A stretch of DNA of 64,000 nt, from contig NC_133332.1 in assembly GCF_042186555.1 (NCBI RefSeq), forward strand, positions 238,283,015-238,347,014, in the 5' to 3' direction. Below are positions 33,429-44,879 of this stretch, piece by piece. Under the pieces are notes generated by a model. The model ran no database searches. It was given only the letters and a program-made list of their open reading frames with translations, and was not told the origin of the DNA. Numbering within the stretch: position 1 is the stretch's first letter; every line of letters starts with the position of its first letter. This DNA comes from Aquarana catesbeiana. Lineage: Eukaryota > Chordata > Amphibia > Anura > Ranidae. The translations under genes and the position numbers were made by a program.

Positions 33429-34008
33429 AGGAGGAGTTTGTGGATCAGGTATAGACAGGAATCTAGAGTGAATTTACACTTCTTTGCCACTAGATGTCGT
33501 CCAGGATCACCTCACACACAAAATGAACATACAGCATATAGATTGAGAATAAAAGAATCCCCCCCCAATGGCTACACAGGTTCAGTCACATCTGAAAATA
33601 GTTAGTAGAGGTATAGAAGGCATTGGCTGTATAATTGAATAGATAGCCACGAATTGCACGGTACAATGAGTAGATGAAGAGAAGTATGAATTAGAAAATT
33701 AGAAAGTAAGTTTTGATAGCAGACAGTTATTTTTCCAGAAACTTCATACTTCTCTTCATCTACTCATTGTACCGTGCAATTCGTGGCTATCTATTCAATT
33801 ATACAGCCAATGCCTTCTATACCTCTACTAACTATTTTCAGATGTGACTGAACCTGTGTAGCCATTGGGGGGGGATTCTTTTATTCTCAATCTATATGCT
33901 GTATGTTCATTTTGTGTGTGAGGTGATGCTGGACAACATCTAGTGGCAAAGAAGTGTAAATTCACTCTAGATTCCTGTCTATTTATACCTGATCCACGGA
34001 TTCCTCCT

Positions 34009-34054
34009 TGCTCTGAGGAAACCAGCGACAATTAGCTGATGAAATGCGTCAGCG
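34009..34054 (+). ncRNA. Hammerhead-ribozyme-like motif, second arm
   Basis: The mirror copy of the motif at 33383: UGCU, CUGAGGA, a weakened stem II (ACCAGC against GCUGAU), GAAAUGCGUC, then AGCG. Stem III has an A-U and a U-G pair; stem I keeps three Watson-Crick pairs and one G-U. Core intact, stems slightly decayed. Confidence 0.6.
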
Positions 34055-35503
34055 CGCTATCCCGGAAGCCATGTGCAACACTGTGGATGTTTAACCAGCC
34101 GTGACTGAATAGCCGAGGACCGGCGCCTTACTATACCTGATCATCTCACTCCAGCATAACAAGCGCAGCGCTCGGCGGATGTAACAGCTAAAGCAGCAGT
34201 CTGGCACCAGCTTTAGGATTCACACTCCAAGTCAAAAACTGAGGAGAAGTATGGCAAGACATGGACTCGGGTCGCTGTCTGGGTGGTGAGATAAGTACCC
34301 CCTCTTTTATGACCATTTGCTTCCTTCACTGCTTCTAGGCCAGCCTCCCCTTCTGCTTGCTGCAATCATCCTATGCATATAATATCTGCTACCTACTGCG
34401 GGCTCCTCTGCTATTCTTTCAATGCCTATCTGTTCTAACAGATGAACTGTCAGTTATTGCTAGTCACTCCTGCTGTGTCCCCCTGGCATTTTTATTGGCC
34501 AGTTCCTGTCTACCCTTACTAGATATATTGGCCTATGGACTTTATCACAGTTTACATCCACTTCTACCCGCACACCTGTTATACCATACCCCTGAAAAAT
34601 GATTCACTAAACATGTTACTCTAGTTTCACAATTTTTTGCTACAACAATCAACGAGTGGTGAATGGAGTGTGATTGTGGTATGTCTGGCCATGGCTTCCC
34701 CTGTTTTTAATGACAACGTTGTCAATTTTATGTTTAGGGCCAGTGATAGTCACTCACTATAGCCCTATCTGTTCTAAACTGTCACAAATTTGTATGGTGT
34801 GTTTTTTTTTTCTAATTGTTAATAAAATTTGGCTTGGTTTTTCAGACAGTGCCTGAGGGTTTTCTGTCCTCTTGAGAGAATATTTCTCTCTTTTTTTTGC
34901 TGTATGCTTTAGGACATCCCTGACAAGCATCCTGCATGTTCCATGTGGTTGATTGTCTGACATAAGCCGGTCTTTTCTAATTAATTTATAATCAAAAAAG
35001 GGTTGATCCAGGCCAACCTCACCTATTTTTTGCTTAAGGGAGATGCAGGTGCCTGGGGTGCAGTGAAGATGCCAACACCCCAGCTGAATACAGCAACAAA
35101 AGTAAGACAAGTGGAAGATGGTGGAGCATTTAAGAAGGGAGAAGATGGGGTGGGGGCAGTGGGGGGATTGCACGCCAAGGTCAGCAGAAGAGGAGTGAAA
35201 GTGAGAGGTGGATGGGGATGCAGAGGTAAGCAGTTGTGGAAGAAGACTGAACTTTGCACTATGTATTCAGTGCACCCCTGAACTCTGCACTATGGACATA
35301 GCGCACCCCTGAACTTGGCACTCTCTGTGTAACCACTCCAGAACTCTGCACTCTGTACATATTGCACTCTTGATATTTAATGCCCCTTTAAGACCCTCCC
35401 ACATTGAAAGGTGTGAGTGTGGGGGGATTTTTTTTTTTTGGGGGGGGGGGTCATGGTTGAGTTCCTGCACCTATTTTCTGAGAAAAAAAGCCCTGAGTAT
35501 ACT

Positions 35504-36089
35504 AATGCCTCTTGCTCCATTAGTTCTCATAAAGACATATGGATAGCCATCATAGTGTAGTATATAACTATTATTTTATTAAAGAAGTTAAAAAACACAC
35601 ACAGTTAAACTTACATGTTATAGTGCCTCTAAGCAGGCACCAAGCTGATCCTGTATAAGGAGACAATGTTCCATTCCTCTTTAAATGTTTTATTGTTAGA
35701 TTACTGTGCTTTCTGAACAATTTCTCTCAATCAGTTTCTCGACCAGATACATTTTGTTCATCTCGATTAAAGACTGCTCTGATTTCTTCTTCTACACCAT
35801 CATTTCGGAATGTCATATTAGTGAGTGACCCAGTGATGCACACTAAAAAATTATAATAAAATAAAAGTGGGTAGATCACTCAAAACTTACACCTAAGTGG
35901 TCACAGAGTCATCCACCCCAAAAGGGCTCCTCATAGGGCTAATCAAAAATCAATAGTCCACCTGGGCTAATCTCATCCAATGGTGGAACATGGATATGAG
36001 GGAAACAGGAAGGGGAAAGGGGAAGAGAAGAGGAGGGAAAGCAAACACTCAAGGACTAGTAAGGGAAGACTGTGTCCCCTACACACCCA
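35504..36089. other. Stretch with no recognised gene
   Basis: AT-rich, no domain-bearing frame. Parts may be degraded PLE ends, but this is not firm. Confidence 0.4.
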
Positions 36090-36710
36090 TATCCAAATGG
36101 ATTATGCTGTTTTTTCTCAGTAAATACTGAGTTAGCATATCATCAGGCTCAACCAGAAAATGTGGTGGATACCCCACTAAAAACAGTAATATTGTAAAAA
36201 GAACCCACTGGAGCCCTCTTTCACTCCTCCATGATGACATCAAGGAGTTGGTGGATGTTAGAGACCTTGCACTCCTCCACCTTCCGTTTGAGAATGCCCC
36301 ACAGATGCTCAATATGGTTGAGGTCTGGAGACATGCTTGGCCAGTCCATCACGAGGTGTGTTTGGGGTCCTTATCGTGTTTGAATACTGCCCTGCAGCCC
36401 AGTGTCCGAAGGAAGGGGATTATGCTCTGCTTCAGTATGTCACAGTACATGTTGGCATTCATGGTTCCACCATGCTTGACTGTAGGCAAGACACACTTGT
36501 CTTTGTACTCCTCACCTGGTTGCCGCCACACACGCTTGGCACCATCTGAACCAAATAAGGTTATCTTGGTCTCATCAGACCACAGGACATGGTTCCAGTA
36601 ATCCATGTCCTTAGTCTGCTTGTCTTCAGCAAACTGTGCAACTTCTTGTGCATCATTTTTAGAAGAGGCTTCCTTCTGGGAAGACAGCCATACAGAACTT
36701 GGTTAAAGTG
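36090..36710 (-). pseudogene. Tc1-family transposase fragment
   Basis: On the minus strand the fragment reads RRKPLLKMMHKK near 36670, NHVLWSDETKITLFGSDG (first catalytic Asp, about 36590), KHGGTMNANMYCDIL, then FKHDKDPKHTS (second Asp, about 36365), and, shifted one base, DWPSMSPDLNHIEHLWG (Glu kept, NP changed to NH). It ends with EEWKRAPVGSFYNI near 36210. N-terminal DNA-binding domains and inverted repeats are missing. It is a subfamily different from the other three Tc1 copies. Confidence 0.85.
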
Positions 36711-37640
36711 ATCAGATGATTTTACATCATGTTTATTACAAAGCTCAGAGTTTTCTGAAAGAATAAAGCCAGATTTACACAGGCGATTGGGTGCGGATAA
36801 ATGCCACCTTTGGATGCAGCATTGCTCTGTGCTTTGACTACATACAAAGTGGCTGATTAGCTTAAGCCAGTTTTTGTGCATCCAAAGTTCTGTAGAATCG
36901 CTGACCCCGGAAGCACACTATCTACCTCCAGGATTAGTTGGAGGCTTTATTTGCATGTCACCTCTCAGATGAGCGGCTACGTGCAAACTACGGCTGCACT
37001 AGCTATCAATTTGTACAAGTCTGACAGCCAATGACACTGGTGGCTGGTCGCACACAGTGTGTGCAGGCAGAGTTTAATATCGCTGGCAAGAAGCTACTGA
37101 TTCTAGCTTGTGGCCTCCCCCACGCCTCTGTGGGAATGTAGCATAATAAAACAAGCTGATAGCTGCTATTGCAGTGACCAGCATTATCTTAACCCTTTGA
37201 TAGCCATAACATGTGGCACATGGCATTGGCAGCCAGATGGATGATGGATGAAACCTAGCTCCAGCCAAAATGTTTTTGAATGAGAATGGACTTTGCCAGT
37301 GGCAGATCTTATTGTGACAGCAAAGTCTCAGTGCCAGCAAGTGACCTCGTCTGCAAATGTCGGTACATGGAAGTGATGGTGCCAGCAAGTATCATGAAGA
37401 CTGATATTGATCAGTACTTACAGAAGAGGTGGAACAGCACCCAGATGATCTTGGGCTATTGTGACGCATAAAAAACCCAGATCTGGCAGCAAATTGCCGA
37501 GCAGGGATAACCACATATAGTAGCTGGTGTGTATTGGCATAATGTGTCTCAGCCCCTAAACAGTATACTCTATAGTATACTATAGTGCCCAAGGGACTTT
37601 GAGAGACACATTGAAATTGATAAAACTTGATAAATTACAA
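36711..37640. other. Stretch with no recognised gene
   Basis: Only short, motif-free frames on both strands. No terminal repeats found. Confidence 0.4.
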
Positions 37641-37782
37641 ATTATTTAAAATACATATCCTAAAAAAATTACAAATCTAAAATGTTAAACATCTCAGCAA
37701 GGATGCACATAAAAAAATAGAGGTAATTACACAGGTTGCAACATAACATATAGTCCATAAGAATAAAGTTCTTGCACATTAT

Positions 37783-37825
37783 CTCTTGACGCATTTCATG
37801 AGACAACACTCGCATCCTAAGGAGA
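37783..37825 (-). ncRNA. Degenerate hammerhead-like motif
   Basis: On the minus strand: UUCUC, CUUAGGA (core G5 changed to U), a stem II made from GAG/CUC, GAAAUGCGUC, then AAGAG. The layout and spacing match the motif at 33383, but the core change should abolish cleavage. Confidence 0.4.
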
Positions 37826-37905
37826 ATTAGAAACTCATATATCTGCAAGGAGAAACCAGGTCGTTAGAGAAGAAAAAAATAAAAGGGGAAATTCCATAGA
37901 TGTAC

Positions 37906-38392
37906 TTAAAGCGGAGTTCCACACAAAAATGGAACTTCCGCTTTTCGGAACCCTCCCCCCCTCCGGTGTCACATTTGGCACCTTTCAGGGGGGAGGGGGG
38001 TGCAGATACCTGTCTAAGACAGGTATTTGCACCCACTTCCGGCATAGACTCCCATGGGAGTCTATGCCTCTTCCCGTCCCCACCGCGCTGTCTGCTGGAA
38101 ACACACAGCTCCCAGGAGAGAGCGGGGACCACTAGGGACGCGCAGCGCGACTCGCGCATTCGCAGTAGGGAACCGGGAAGTGAAGCCGCAACGCTTCACT
38201 TCCTGATTCCCTGACCTAGGATAGCGGCGGCAGCTGCCGAGAACCGAGCGGGCTCTCGGCGTCCCCTGCCGACATCGCTGGACCCTGAGACAGGTAAGTG
38301 GCCATGTATTAAAAGTCAGCAGCTGCAGTATTTGTAGCTGCTGGCTTTTAATATTTTTTTTTTTTGGCGGTGTGGGTGAACCCCCGCTTTAA
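37906..38392. mobile_element. MITE with ttaaagcgg ends (copy 2)
   Basis: Near-identical to 13141-13617. This copy has an additional 12-base stretch (ctctcggcgtcc) near 38250, and both share the internal block gatacctgtctaagacaggt. The ends are exact inverted repeats over about 9 bp. Confidence 0.85.
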
Positions 38393-39599
38393 GGTTCAAA
38401 TAAAGTATCCAGAACCAACACATGCTGGATATTAATCCCAACAGAAAAAAATGGTAACTTAACTGAAACAAACATAAAAAGGGGAATGCCAATGGGTACA
38501 CACTGTCCTGTCCGGGAGTTGTGAGAAGGGGGGACAAGGCCAATCACTGGAAGATCCCAGATGTCTCATGGGAAAAGGCGACAGACGCCAAAGAAATGGG
38601 GAAACAAAACAACCCATAAGGGAAAGGGCAAAAAAGCAAGAGAAAAAGTGTAAAAAGATCCCCAGAAAAAACCTGGGGGATTGATGTGGTGATAGTAAAG
38701 GTGATAGAAGGCATAGCCCTCTACTGAGTGAAAAGTGTTGGAAAAAATAAAAAAAAATTAAAATACAATGTTGCTGAACACCACATGTTGAGAGAAAATA
38801 GACAAAAGAGTATAACTGATATAAGATCTGATAAGCCATGTAAAAGTGTACATACCCGTTGATAATGTTGATTAATAAAAAGGGGAAGAATAGCCCCAGC
38901 ACGTCAGCGCAATGGCACCCACCTCCAGGGTTAAGCTCTATAAGCTTGATAAATGCTCTATAAGGGTCCCTGCACTGTGGTGTGCTAAAATGAATTTAAA
39001 TTAGGTTTTGACTGCTGCAAAAAAAAGGTGTGTACTCCTTTAAAAATTAGTATGGGAAGTTCCTACGCTGTCTGTGCGCAATAAAATATATAGAATCATT
39101 AAAAAATAGTCTACAATATCTGCTATAACAAATGACAAAGCATATCAATAAGAGTTTATATAGTGCTGTGATTCTTCAATATCACGATGATTCGTTTGAA
39201 GTGGTATCTGTGAACAATATATGGCAAAGGTGATGAAAGTGCTGTTCTCCCCTTCTTCCTGTGCCCTCACTCAAAAGTTATCCATGTAAAGATCGCCTGT
39301 ACTGGTGAAATATCTTTCATAGATGTATCTTTATCCTCTTCCACATGTCCCCAATAGTTAGACATACTCATAGGATAAGAAATAGAGCATACATGGCGTG
39401 ATATCATTTTAAAAGGTTTTATTATAAAATAATATCCACTCACATGTTAGTTTTTCATAAGCATATAAAACGCCGTGCAACCCACGATTTACAATCCAAA
39501 ATCCAAGAAATTGCATCACCAGAAGTCTCCGTACGTCTATAATAGGAGGCGGGACTTTGTTACTGCGGCTGCTCAGCCCGGGCAATTCAAATCCAGCTC
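38393..39599. other. AT-rich non-coding stretch
   Basis: No domain-bearing frame. Likely flanking parts of a PLE-type element, given hammerhead-like motifs on both sides, but unproven. Confidence 0.35.
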
Positions 39600-39639
39600 C
39601 TTGACACAGTGAGAGATTGCTGCTCTGTGTGATTCGGGC

Positions 39640-39775
39640 ACTGGTAGGCAGCATCCGATGGGTACTGGTGGGCTTCATCTGATGAGCACTGGTGGGCTGC
39701 ATCTGATGGGCACTGGTAGGCTGCATCTGATGGGCACTGGTAGACTGCATCTGATGGGCACTGGTCAGAGACTGC
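39640..39775. repeat. Tandem repeat, ~24-bp unit
   Basis: Five to six copies of gatgggcactggtaggctgcatct. Resembles the repeats inside the ttaaccactt-type MITEs at 11416 and 28965. Confidence 0.85.
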
Positions 39776-40135
39776 AGAATACAATTATATATATGAAAAT
39801 ATACATTTTCGGCCAAGTGCATCTTGCATTTTCGGTTTGGGTTTTGGAACCAAAATCTCCATTCGGTGCACCTCTATCAAAAACATATCATAAATGTTTC
39901 CCCACAACCTGGTATGTAGTTCTGGTGCTGCGACATATAACCCCCTGGATTGGTCTGTACCATTCAATATAAGAGTGAGCATCCCTAAACCCTCTCCCAT
40001 TTCACTTAAATATGAGTATTTGACAATTGTGAAGCACTATCACTAGATGTAATATTGTTACATTTAAAGATATGCACTTTATGGAAACTTGTAACGACTT
40101 GTGAACAATTATGATTTACTCTCACAATGATATAG

Positions 40136-40177
40136 GATCTCCTGAGGAAGCTAAGTCTAGTGAATCGCGTAGAAATC
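40136..40177 (+). ncRNA. Degenerate hammerhead-like motif
   Basis: GAUCUC, CUGAGGA, a short stem II, GAAUCGCGUA, then GAAAUC. Stem I pairs five of six positions and the CUGANGA box is exact, but the second core reads GAAU instead of GAAA. A TTAATAAA tail lies about 250 bases downstream once the Tc1 insertion is removed. Confidence 0.4.
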
Positions 40178-40265
40178 AAGATCTTTGTTTGGATCCTCGT
40201 CATCCAGCCCATTGATACCTGTATATAATTTTTACTCAATTTTCAATATCCATGTACCCCATGTA

Positions 40266-41879
40266 CAGTACCTTGCAAAAGTATTCACCCCCTCCCCCTT
40301 GGCTTTTTACCTATTTTGTTACATTACAGCCTTTAGTTCAATGTTTTTTTAATCTGAATTATATGTCATGGATCAGAACACAATAGTCTAATTTGGTGAA
40401 GTAAAATTAGAAAAATATATACATAATATTTTTCAGAAATAAAACACTGATAATTGGCATGTGCGTATGTATTCACCCCCTTTGTTATGAAGCCCATAAA
40501 AAGCTCTGGTGCAACTAATTACCTTCAGAAGTCAAATTATTAGTGAAATGATGTCCACCTGTGTGCAAACTAAGTGTCACATGATCTATCATTACATATA
40601 CACACCTTTTTGAAAGGCCCTGGAGGCTGCAACACCTAAGCAAGAGGCACCACTAACCAAACACTGCCATGAAGACCAAGGAACTCTCCAAACAAGTAAG
40701 GGACAATGTTATTGAGAAGTACAAGTCAGGGTTAGGTTATAAAAAAAATATCCAAATCTTTGATGATCCTTAGGAGCACCATCAAATCTATCATAACCAA
40801 ATGGAAAGAACATGGCACAACAGCAAACCTGCCAAGAGATGGCTGCACACCAAAACTCACGGACCGGGCAAGGAGGGGATTAATCAGAGAGGCAGCGCAG
40901 AGACCTAAGGATACCCTGGAGGAGCTGCAGAGTTCCACAGCAGAGACTGGAGTATCTGTACATAGGACAACAATAAGCCGTACTCTCCATAGAGTTGGGC
41001 TTTATGGCAGAGTGGCCAGAAGAAAGCCATTACTTTCAACAAAAAATGGCACGTTTTGAGTTTGCGATAAGGCTTGTGGAAGACTCCCAAAATGTATGGA
41101 GGAAGGTGCTCTGGTCTGATAAGACTAAAATTGAACTTTTTGGCCAACAAAGAAAACGCTATGTCTGGCACAAACCCAACACATCACATCACCCAAAGAA
41201 CACCATCCTCACAGTGAAACATGGTGGTGGCAGCATCATGCTGTGGGGATGTTTTTCAGCAGTCAGACTGGTCAGAGTTGAGGGAAAGATGGATGGTGCT
41301 ACATACAGGGATATTCTTGAGCAAAACCTGTACCACTCTGTGTGTGATTTGAGGCTAGGACGGAGGTTCACCTTCCAGCAGGACAATGACCCCAAACACA
41401 CTGTTAAAGTAACACTTGAGTGGTTTAAGGGGAAACGTGTAAATGTGTTGGAATGGCCTAGTCAAAGCCCAGACCTCAATCCAATAGAAAATCTGTGGTC
41501 AGAATTAAAGATTGTTGTTCACAAGTGCAAACCATCCAACTTGAAGGTGCTGGAGCAGTTTTGCAAGGAGGAATGGGCAAAAATCCCAGTGGTAAGATCA
41601 TAGAGACTTATCCAAAGCGACTTGGAGCTGTGATAGCCGTGGCTCTACAAAGTATTGACTTTAGGGAGGTGAATAGTTATACACATTGACTTTTTCTGTT
41701 ATTTTGTCCTATTTGTTGTTTGCTTCACAATAAAAAAAAACATCTTCAAAGTTGTGGGAATGTTCTGTAAATTAAATGATGCAATTCCTCAAACAATCCA
41801 TGTTAATTCCAGGTTGTGAGGCAACAAAACACGAAAAATGACAAGGGGGGGGGGGGGTGAATACTTTTGCAATGCACTG
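40266..41879 (+). mobile_element. Tc1-type transposon, nearly full length
   Basis: The inverted termini (cagtaccttgcaaaagtatt and the complement near 41857-41879) are flanked by TA at 40264-40265 and 41880-41881. It carries one transposase pseudogene on the plus strand. Length 1614 bp is normal for Tc1 elements. Confidence 0.9.
40669..41689 (+). pseudogene. Tc1 transposase pseudogene with intact DDE residues
   Basis: The start codon at 40669 opens MKTKELSKQVRDNVIEKYK (helix-turn-helix region). A frame change near 40750 leads to IKSIITKWKEHGTTANLP and RRGLIREAAQRP. A second frame change near 41010 gives the catalytic half: LWSDKTKIELF (Asp), GGGSIMLWGCFSA, FTFQQDNDPKHT (Asp) and SPDLNPIENLW (Glu). 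A last slip near 41590 moves the C-terminus (YPKRLGAVIAV) to another frame, ending at 41689. All three catalytic residues are kept; only frameshifts disable it. Confidence 0.9.
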
Positions 41880-42127
41880 TAAATGTCTGGGCTAGATATT
41901 ATAGCTAGGGAGGATATAAGAGTTCAGTATACCCCTTTGCGATGTTGTCACACATCCTATGGATGTTAAAAGTTTTAAAAATGTTTGCTTAAAAAATGCA
42001 TGCTTAATAAACTTTGTATATTGTTTTACTATATGACAAGTGCTTTTTTTCCTTTATATTGGGATTATGAGTGGCAGCCTTTAAAGTTCTTTCTTTCTTT
42101 CTCTATCTTTATAGAGGTATTGTACTT

Positions 42128-42260
42128 TTCCTGGCCCATCCTCCATCCTCCATCCAGCACATAATGGGTTAACACCTCCTTTGGAGCCCCCAATGACCAC
42201 ATGTTCCAAGCTGAATATAAAAGACAGACCCTCCCCCAACTAAGATGTTCTTTTTTTGGT
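42128..42260 (+). repeat. Left inverted terminal repeat of decayed DIRS
   Basis: Pairs with 46790-46938 in inverted orientation; includes gggttaacacctcctttgga, found complemented on the right. Confidence 0.75.
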
Positions 42261-42778
42261 CATGCTCCAGGCCACATGCTGATTGCAGTTGGTAAGTAAT
42301 TTGTTTGCTGCATCCCCCCTGCCGAACCTACCCCTCCATGTTCAGCCTCTCATGGAGTTGGAAGACCCAGAATGCTGAAAGTAAATCTTTCTAAAAACTG
42401 AGGTGTCTGGTGCCAAGGCTGCGGGCAAAATAATGCTTAAACAGCATTTATATATCATACAGGTGTGGTATTCTTAGAGCTCTGCAATGTCATCATTGCC
42501 TCTCCCTTTGGGATTTTTTTCCTGTCTTTTTATATGCAGCACACTGCACTGCTCTCCTGGCTTTATTATCAGTCTGAGAGTGGCTGTGAATGGTGTCACA
42601 GAGTGCGGGGAGATGGGGAGCACAAGATGGGAACTGCCAGACGCCATGCAATAGTGTAACTGATTTTGGAGGTCTGCAGTTGGGAGGGCTTCTCTCCCTC
42701 TCTCTCTGCAGTCCTGCCAGGTAAAGGACTTACCTCAGAATCTGGCTGAGTCTCCTGTCTGTCTCTGGATGTGCTCTC

Positions 42779-42855
42779 CAGTGGCGTCTCCAGCTTTCAA
42801 ATTTAGGGGGGGCACATAGGGGGACAGGGACAAAAGTAGGGGGGCAACTATAAAA

Positions 42856-42914
<59 letters not shown>

Positions 42915-43553
42915 TGGGGCCCTTTACTACGACCCCACAACGGGCCCTTTCACATGTTCTGCAGTGAGCTCCCTTCCTACTGTATTGGGGTCCCCCAGGG
43001 TGGCAGAAAACAAGAGATATATGTCACCAGCATATCAAGAAAATAAAAGGATCCAAAGCAGTGGGAGAACTATCAGGGTTGCAAAGGTTGTCTTGCCTCC
43101 GGGCCCTGGTGTTCTGCCACTGTGGGGTTCCCCAGCCTCCTCTTGCTGTCCTGCCCCTACTATTGACAGCGCTGGTCTGGCATCTCTTGGAATTTACAGG
43201 CTGGTCCTCCTGTCCTAAGGACAGGAGAAATCAGTCTGTTTTTTCAGTAACTGAGAGTCCTGGTGGAGTCCTTCCTGCAACTCGCTCTTCTCCCTGCCAA
43301 TGAGGATGCAGGTGAAGGAGCAGATCGGGCGGCCGTGGTTGTGTGAACGCTCGCATTATGCAGTGTCAGCGAGCAGGGGAGGGGGGAGGAATCACCCGCA
43401 GGAGCTGACGGGGGACTCTCTCCCTCTTAGACATTGATTTTTTGTAAAAAAAAAAAAAAAAAAATTTTTTTTTTTGGGGGGGCACATGGTGGGGCACAGC
43501 ATAATGTTGGGGGGGTCAGGGCCCCCTCTGGCCCCCCCCTAGGTTCGCCATTG
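42779..43553. mobile_element. Non-autonomous hAT element with 8-bp target duplication
   Basis: Left end cagtggcgtctcc; right end, in complement, caatggcgaacct. The duplication gtgctctc lies at 42771-42778 and 43554-43561. Inside are an (AT)n run and a poly-A/poly-T boundary near 43447. Same family as 29615 and 49733. Confidence 0.85.
42859..42912. repeat. (AT)n microsatellite
   Basis: About 27 uninterrupted AT dinucleotides. Confidence 0.97.
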
Positions 43554-44245
43554 GTGCTCTCCTGGCTCCCCTGCTATGCTGTGTTTGACAGTCTGACTGT
43601 TTTTTGTCTCAGACTAGGACTGTGTCTGATGTCTGCCTTTGGAAATGCTGCCTGGAGCTCACCTGCAGAGACTTCTGAGGTGAGTGGATGAAGGCAGATG
43701 GCTCTTAAAGAGACAGGGTTCCATGTTTTTTTGGTGAGAGGTAAAATGCTTTTCTCCATATATTTTGTGCAAATATGAGCTTGCCACACCTGTTAGTGGC
43801 ACAGAAGATTAGCAAAGGTAGGAGGGGGCAACGTGGGACATGGTTAATATGCAAATTAAGGTGTTTTGCATTGTTTTGGGAGCAGAAACCCTGAACACAA
43901 ACGCTCCAAAAAACATAAGGCATAAGACCCGCCAATGATCACAGGATGCCGACACCTAACAGGTTGTCACATTCATTAAGCATGTGGTCAATACACTTTA
44001 AAGGAGTTGTTTTCACTTACCCAGTGAAGGGACAGAATCCAGGAAATTGGCACATGTGTTTATGCCAGCATGATAGAGGATGCCTTGCCCAGCTCAGGGT
44101 GCATTTTGGGCCTGCATGCAGTCTACAGTGGCAGAGCAATGAAATTGCACAGGTTGCCTCACAAGGATGGGGGTTGTGCAAAACTCTAAGACCTATTAAG
44201 CCGGCTATAAAAGTATGCTGCAAATATCCACGCCACAAGCAACAC

Positions 44246-44560
44246 CCATAACGATAGAGCATAAACAGCTCATTCATGAAGGATGGTCTTTTCCCATAAT
44301 GGCAGAGCGTGAATCGCTCGTTCATGAAGGATGGCCTTTTCCAATAATGGCAGAGCATAAATCGGTGATGGAGGATGACCTTTTCCCATAATGGCAGAGC
44401 GTAAATCGCTCATGATGGAGGATGGCCTTTTCAAATAATGGCAGAGTGTAAATCGCTCATGATGGAGGATGGCCTTTTCCCATAACGACAAAGCGTAAAT
44501 CGCTCATTGGAGGATGGTCTTTTCCCAACAATGATAGAGTGTAAATTGCTTGTTGATGGA
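44246..44560. repeat. Tandem repeat, ~55-bp unit
   Basis: Five to six copies of a unit with ggcagagcgtaaatcgctca, then tgatggaggatggccttttc. Units contain a small palindrome (agcg...cgct). Within the decayed DIRS element. Confidence 0.85.
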
Positions 44561-44879
44561 GGATTACAGAGACCTCGTCAGAAGACCAATTTACAGTAAC
44601 AGGTTCCCTGAGCTTTATCCAGATATAATGGCTGGTGTATGTTTATGCACTGCACTTCCAGGCGTGGTGGCTGCCCTCTTGTGTCCGGTGTAGCAAGTGT
44701 CTTTGCCTTTTTATAATTTGGTTGCCTTCAATGGACTTGTTCACACCAGACTGGTGGGTGTACAATGGAGAACAGATCTCTGAAGAGAAAATGTTTGCAA
44801 AATTTTTATACTGCTACAAGGCCATTAAGCCAGTGATGCTGAAAACATAGAATCATCTGGGGGCCTTTCTCCCCAGTTT

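Larger units (their letters stand above)
32516..35035. mobile_element. Inverted-repeat retroelement insertion (PLE-like) with 15-bp target duplication
   Basis: The 15-bp direct repeat aagggagatgcaggt flanks it exactly (32501-32515 and 35036-35050). Inside, two arms of about 1150 bp (32524-33690 and 33743-34890) are reverse complements with a 52-base loop. Each arm contains a hammerhead-like motif and an AATAAA-type tail (ttgttaataaaatttggctt). The long variable target duplication and the ribozyme point to a retroelement, most likely PLE-type; no RT is inside. The tail at 34891-35035 lies outside the palindrome and encodes a short minus-strand segment (RLMSDNQPHGTCRMLVRDVL) of unknown nature. 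Confidence 0.8.
32328..35495. mobile_element. hAT MITE (cagggc ends) split by a retroelement insertion
   Basis: The ends are cagggctttttttc and its complement gaaaaaaagccctg. An exact 8-bp duplication agtatact lies at 32320-32327 and 35496-35503. Without the 2.5 kb insertion at 32516-35035 (plus 15-bp duplication) the element is about 630 bp. Confidence 0.85.

Noticed and set aside
34757..35173. A minus-strand frame with RLMSDNQPHGTCRMLVRDVL
   Set aside because: Not listed as a gene: no recognised domain, and the frame spans the insertion boundary at 35035. It may still be a conserved piece of the inserted element.
39540..39620. Possible tRNA-derived SINE B box (gcaattcaaatccagc)
   Set aside because: No matching A box at the right distance and no tRNA-like fold.
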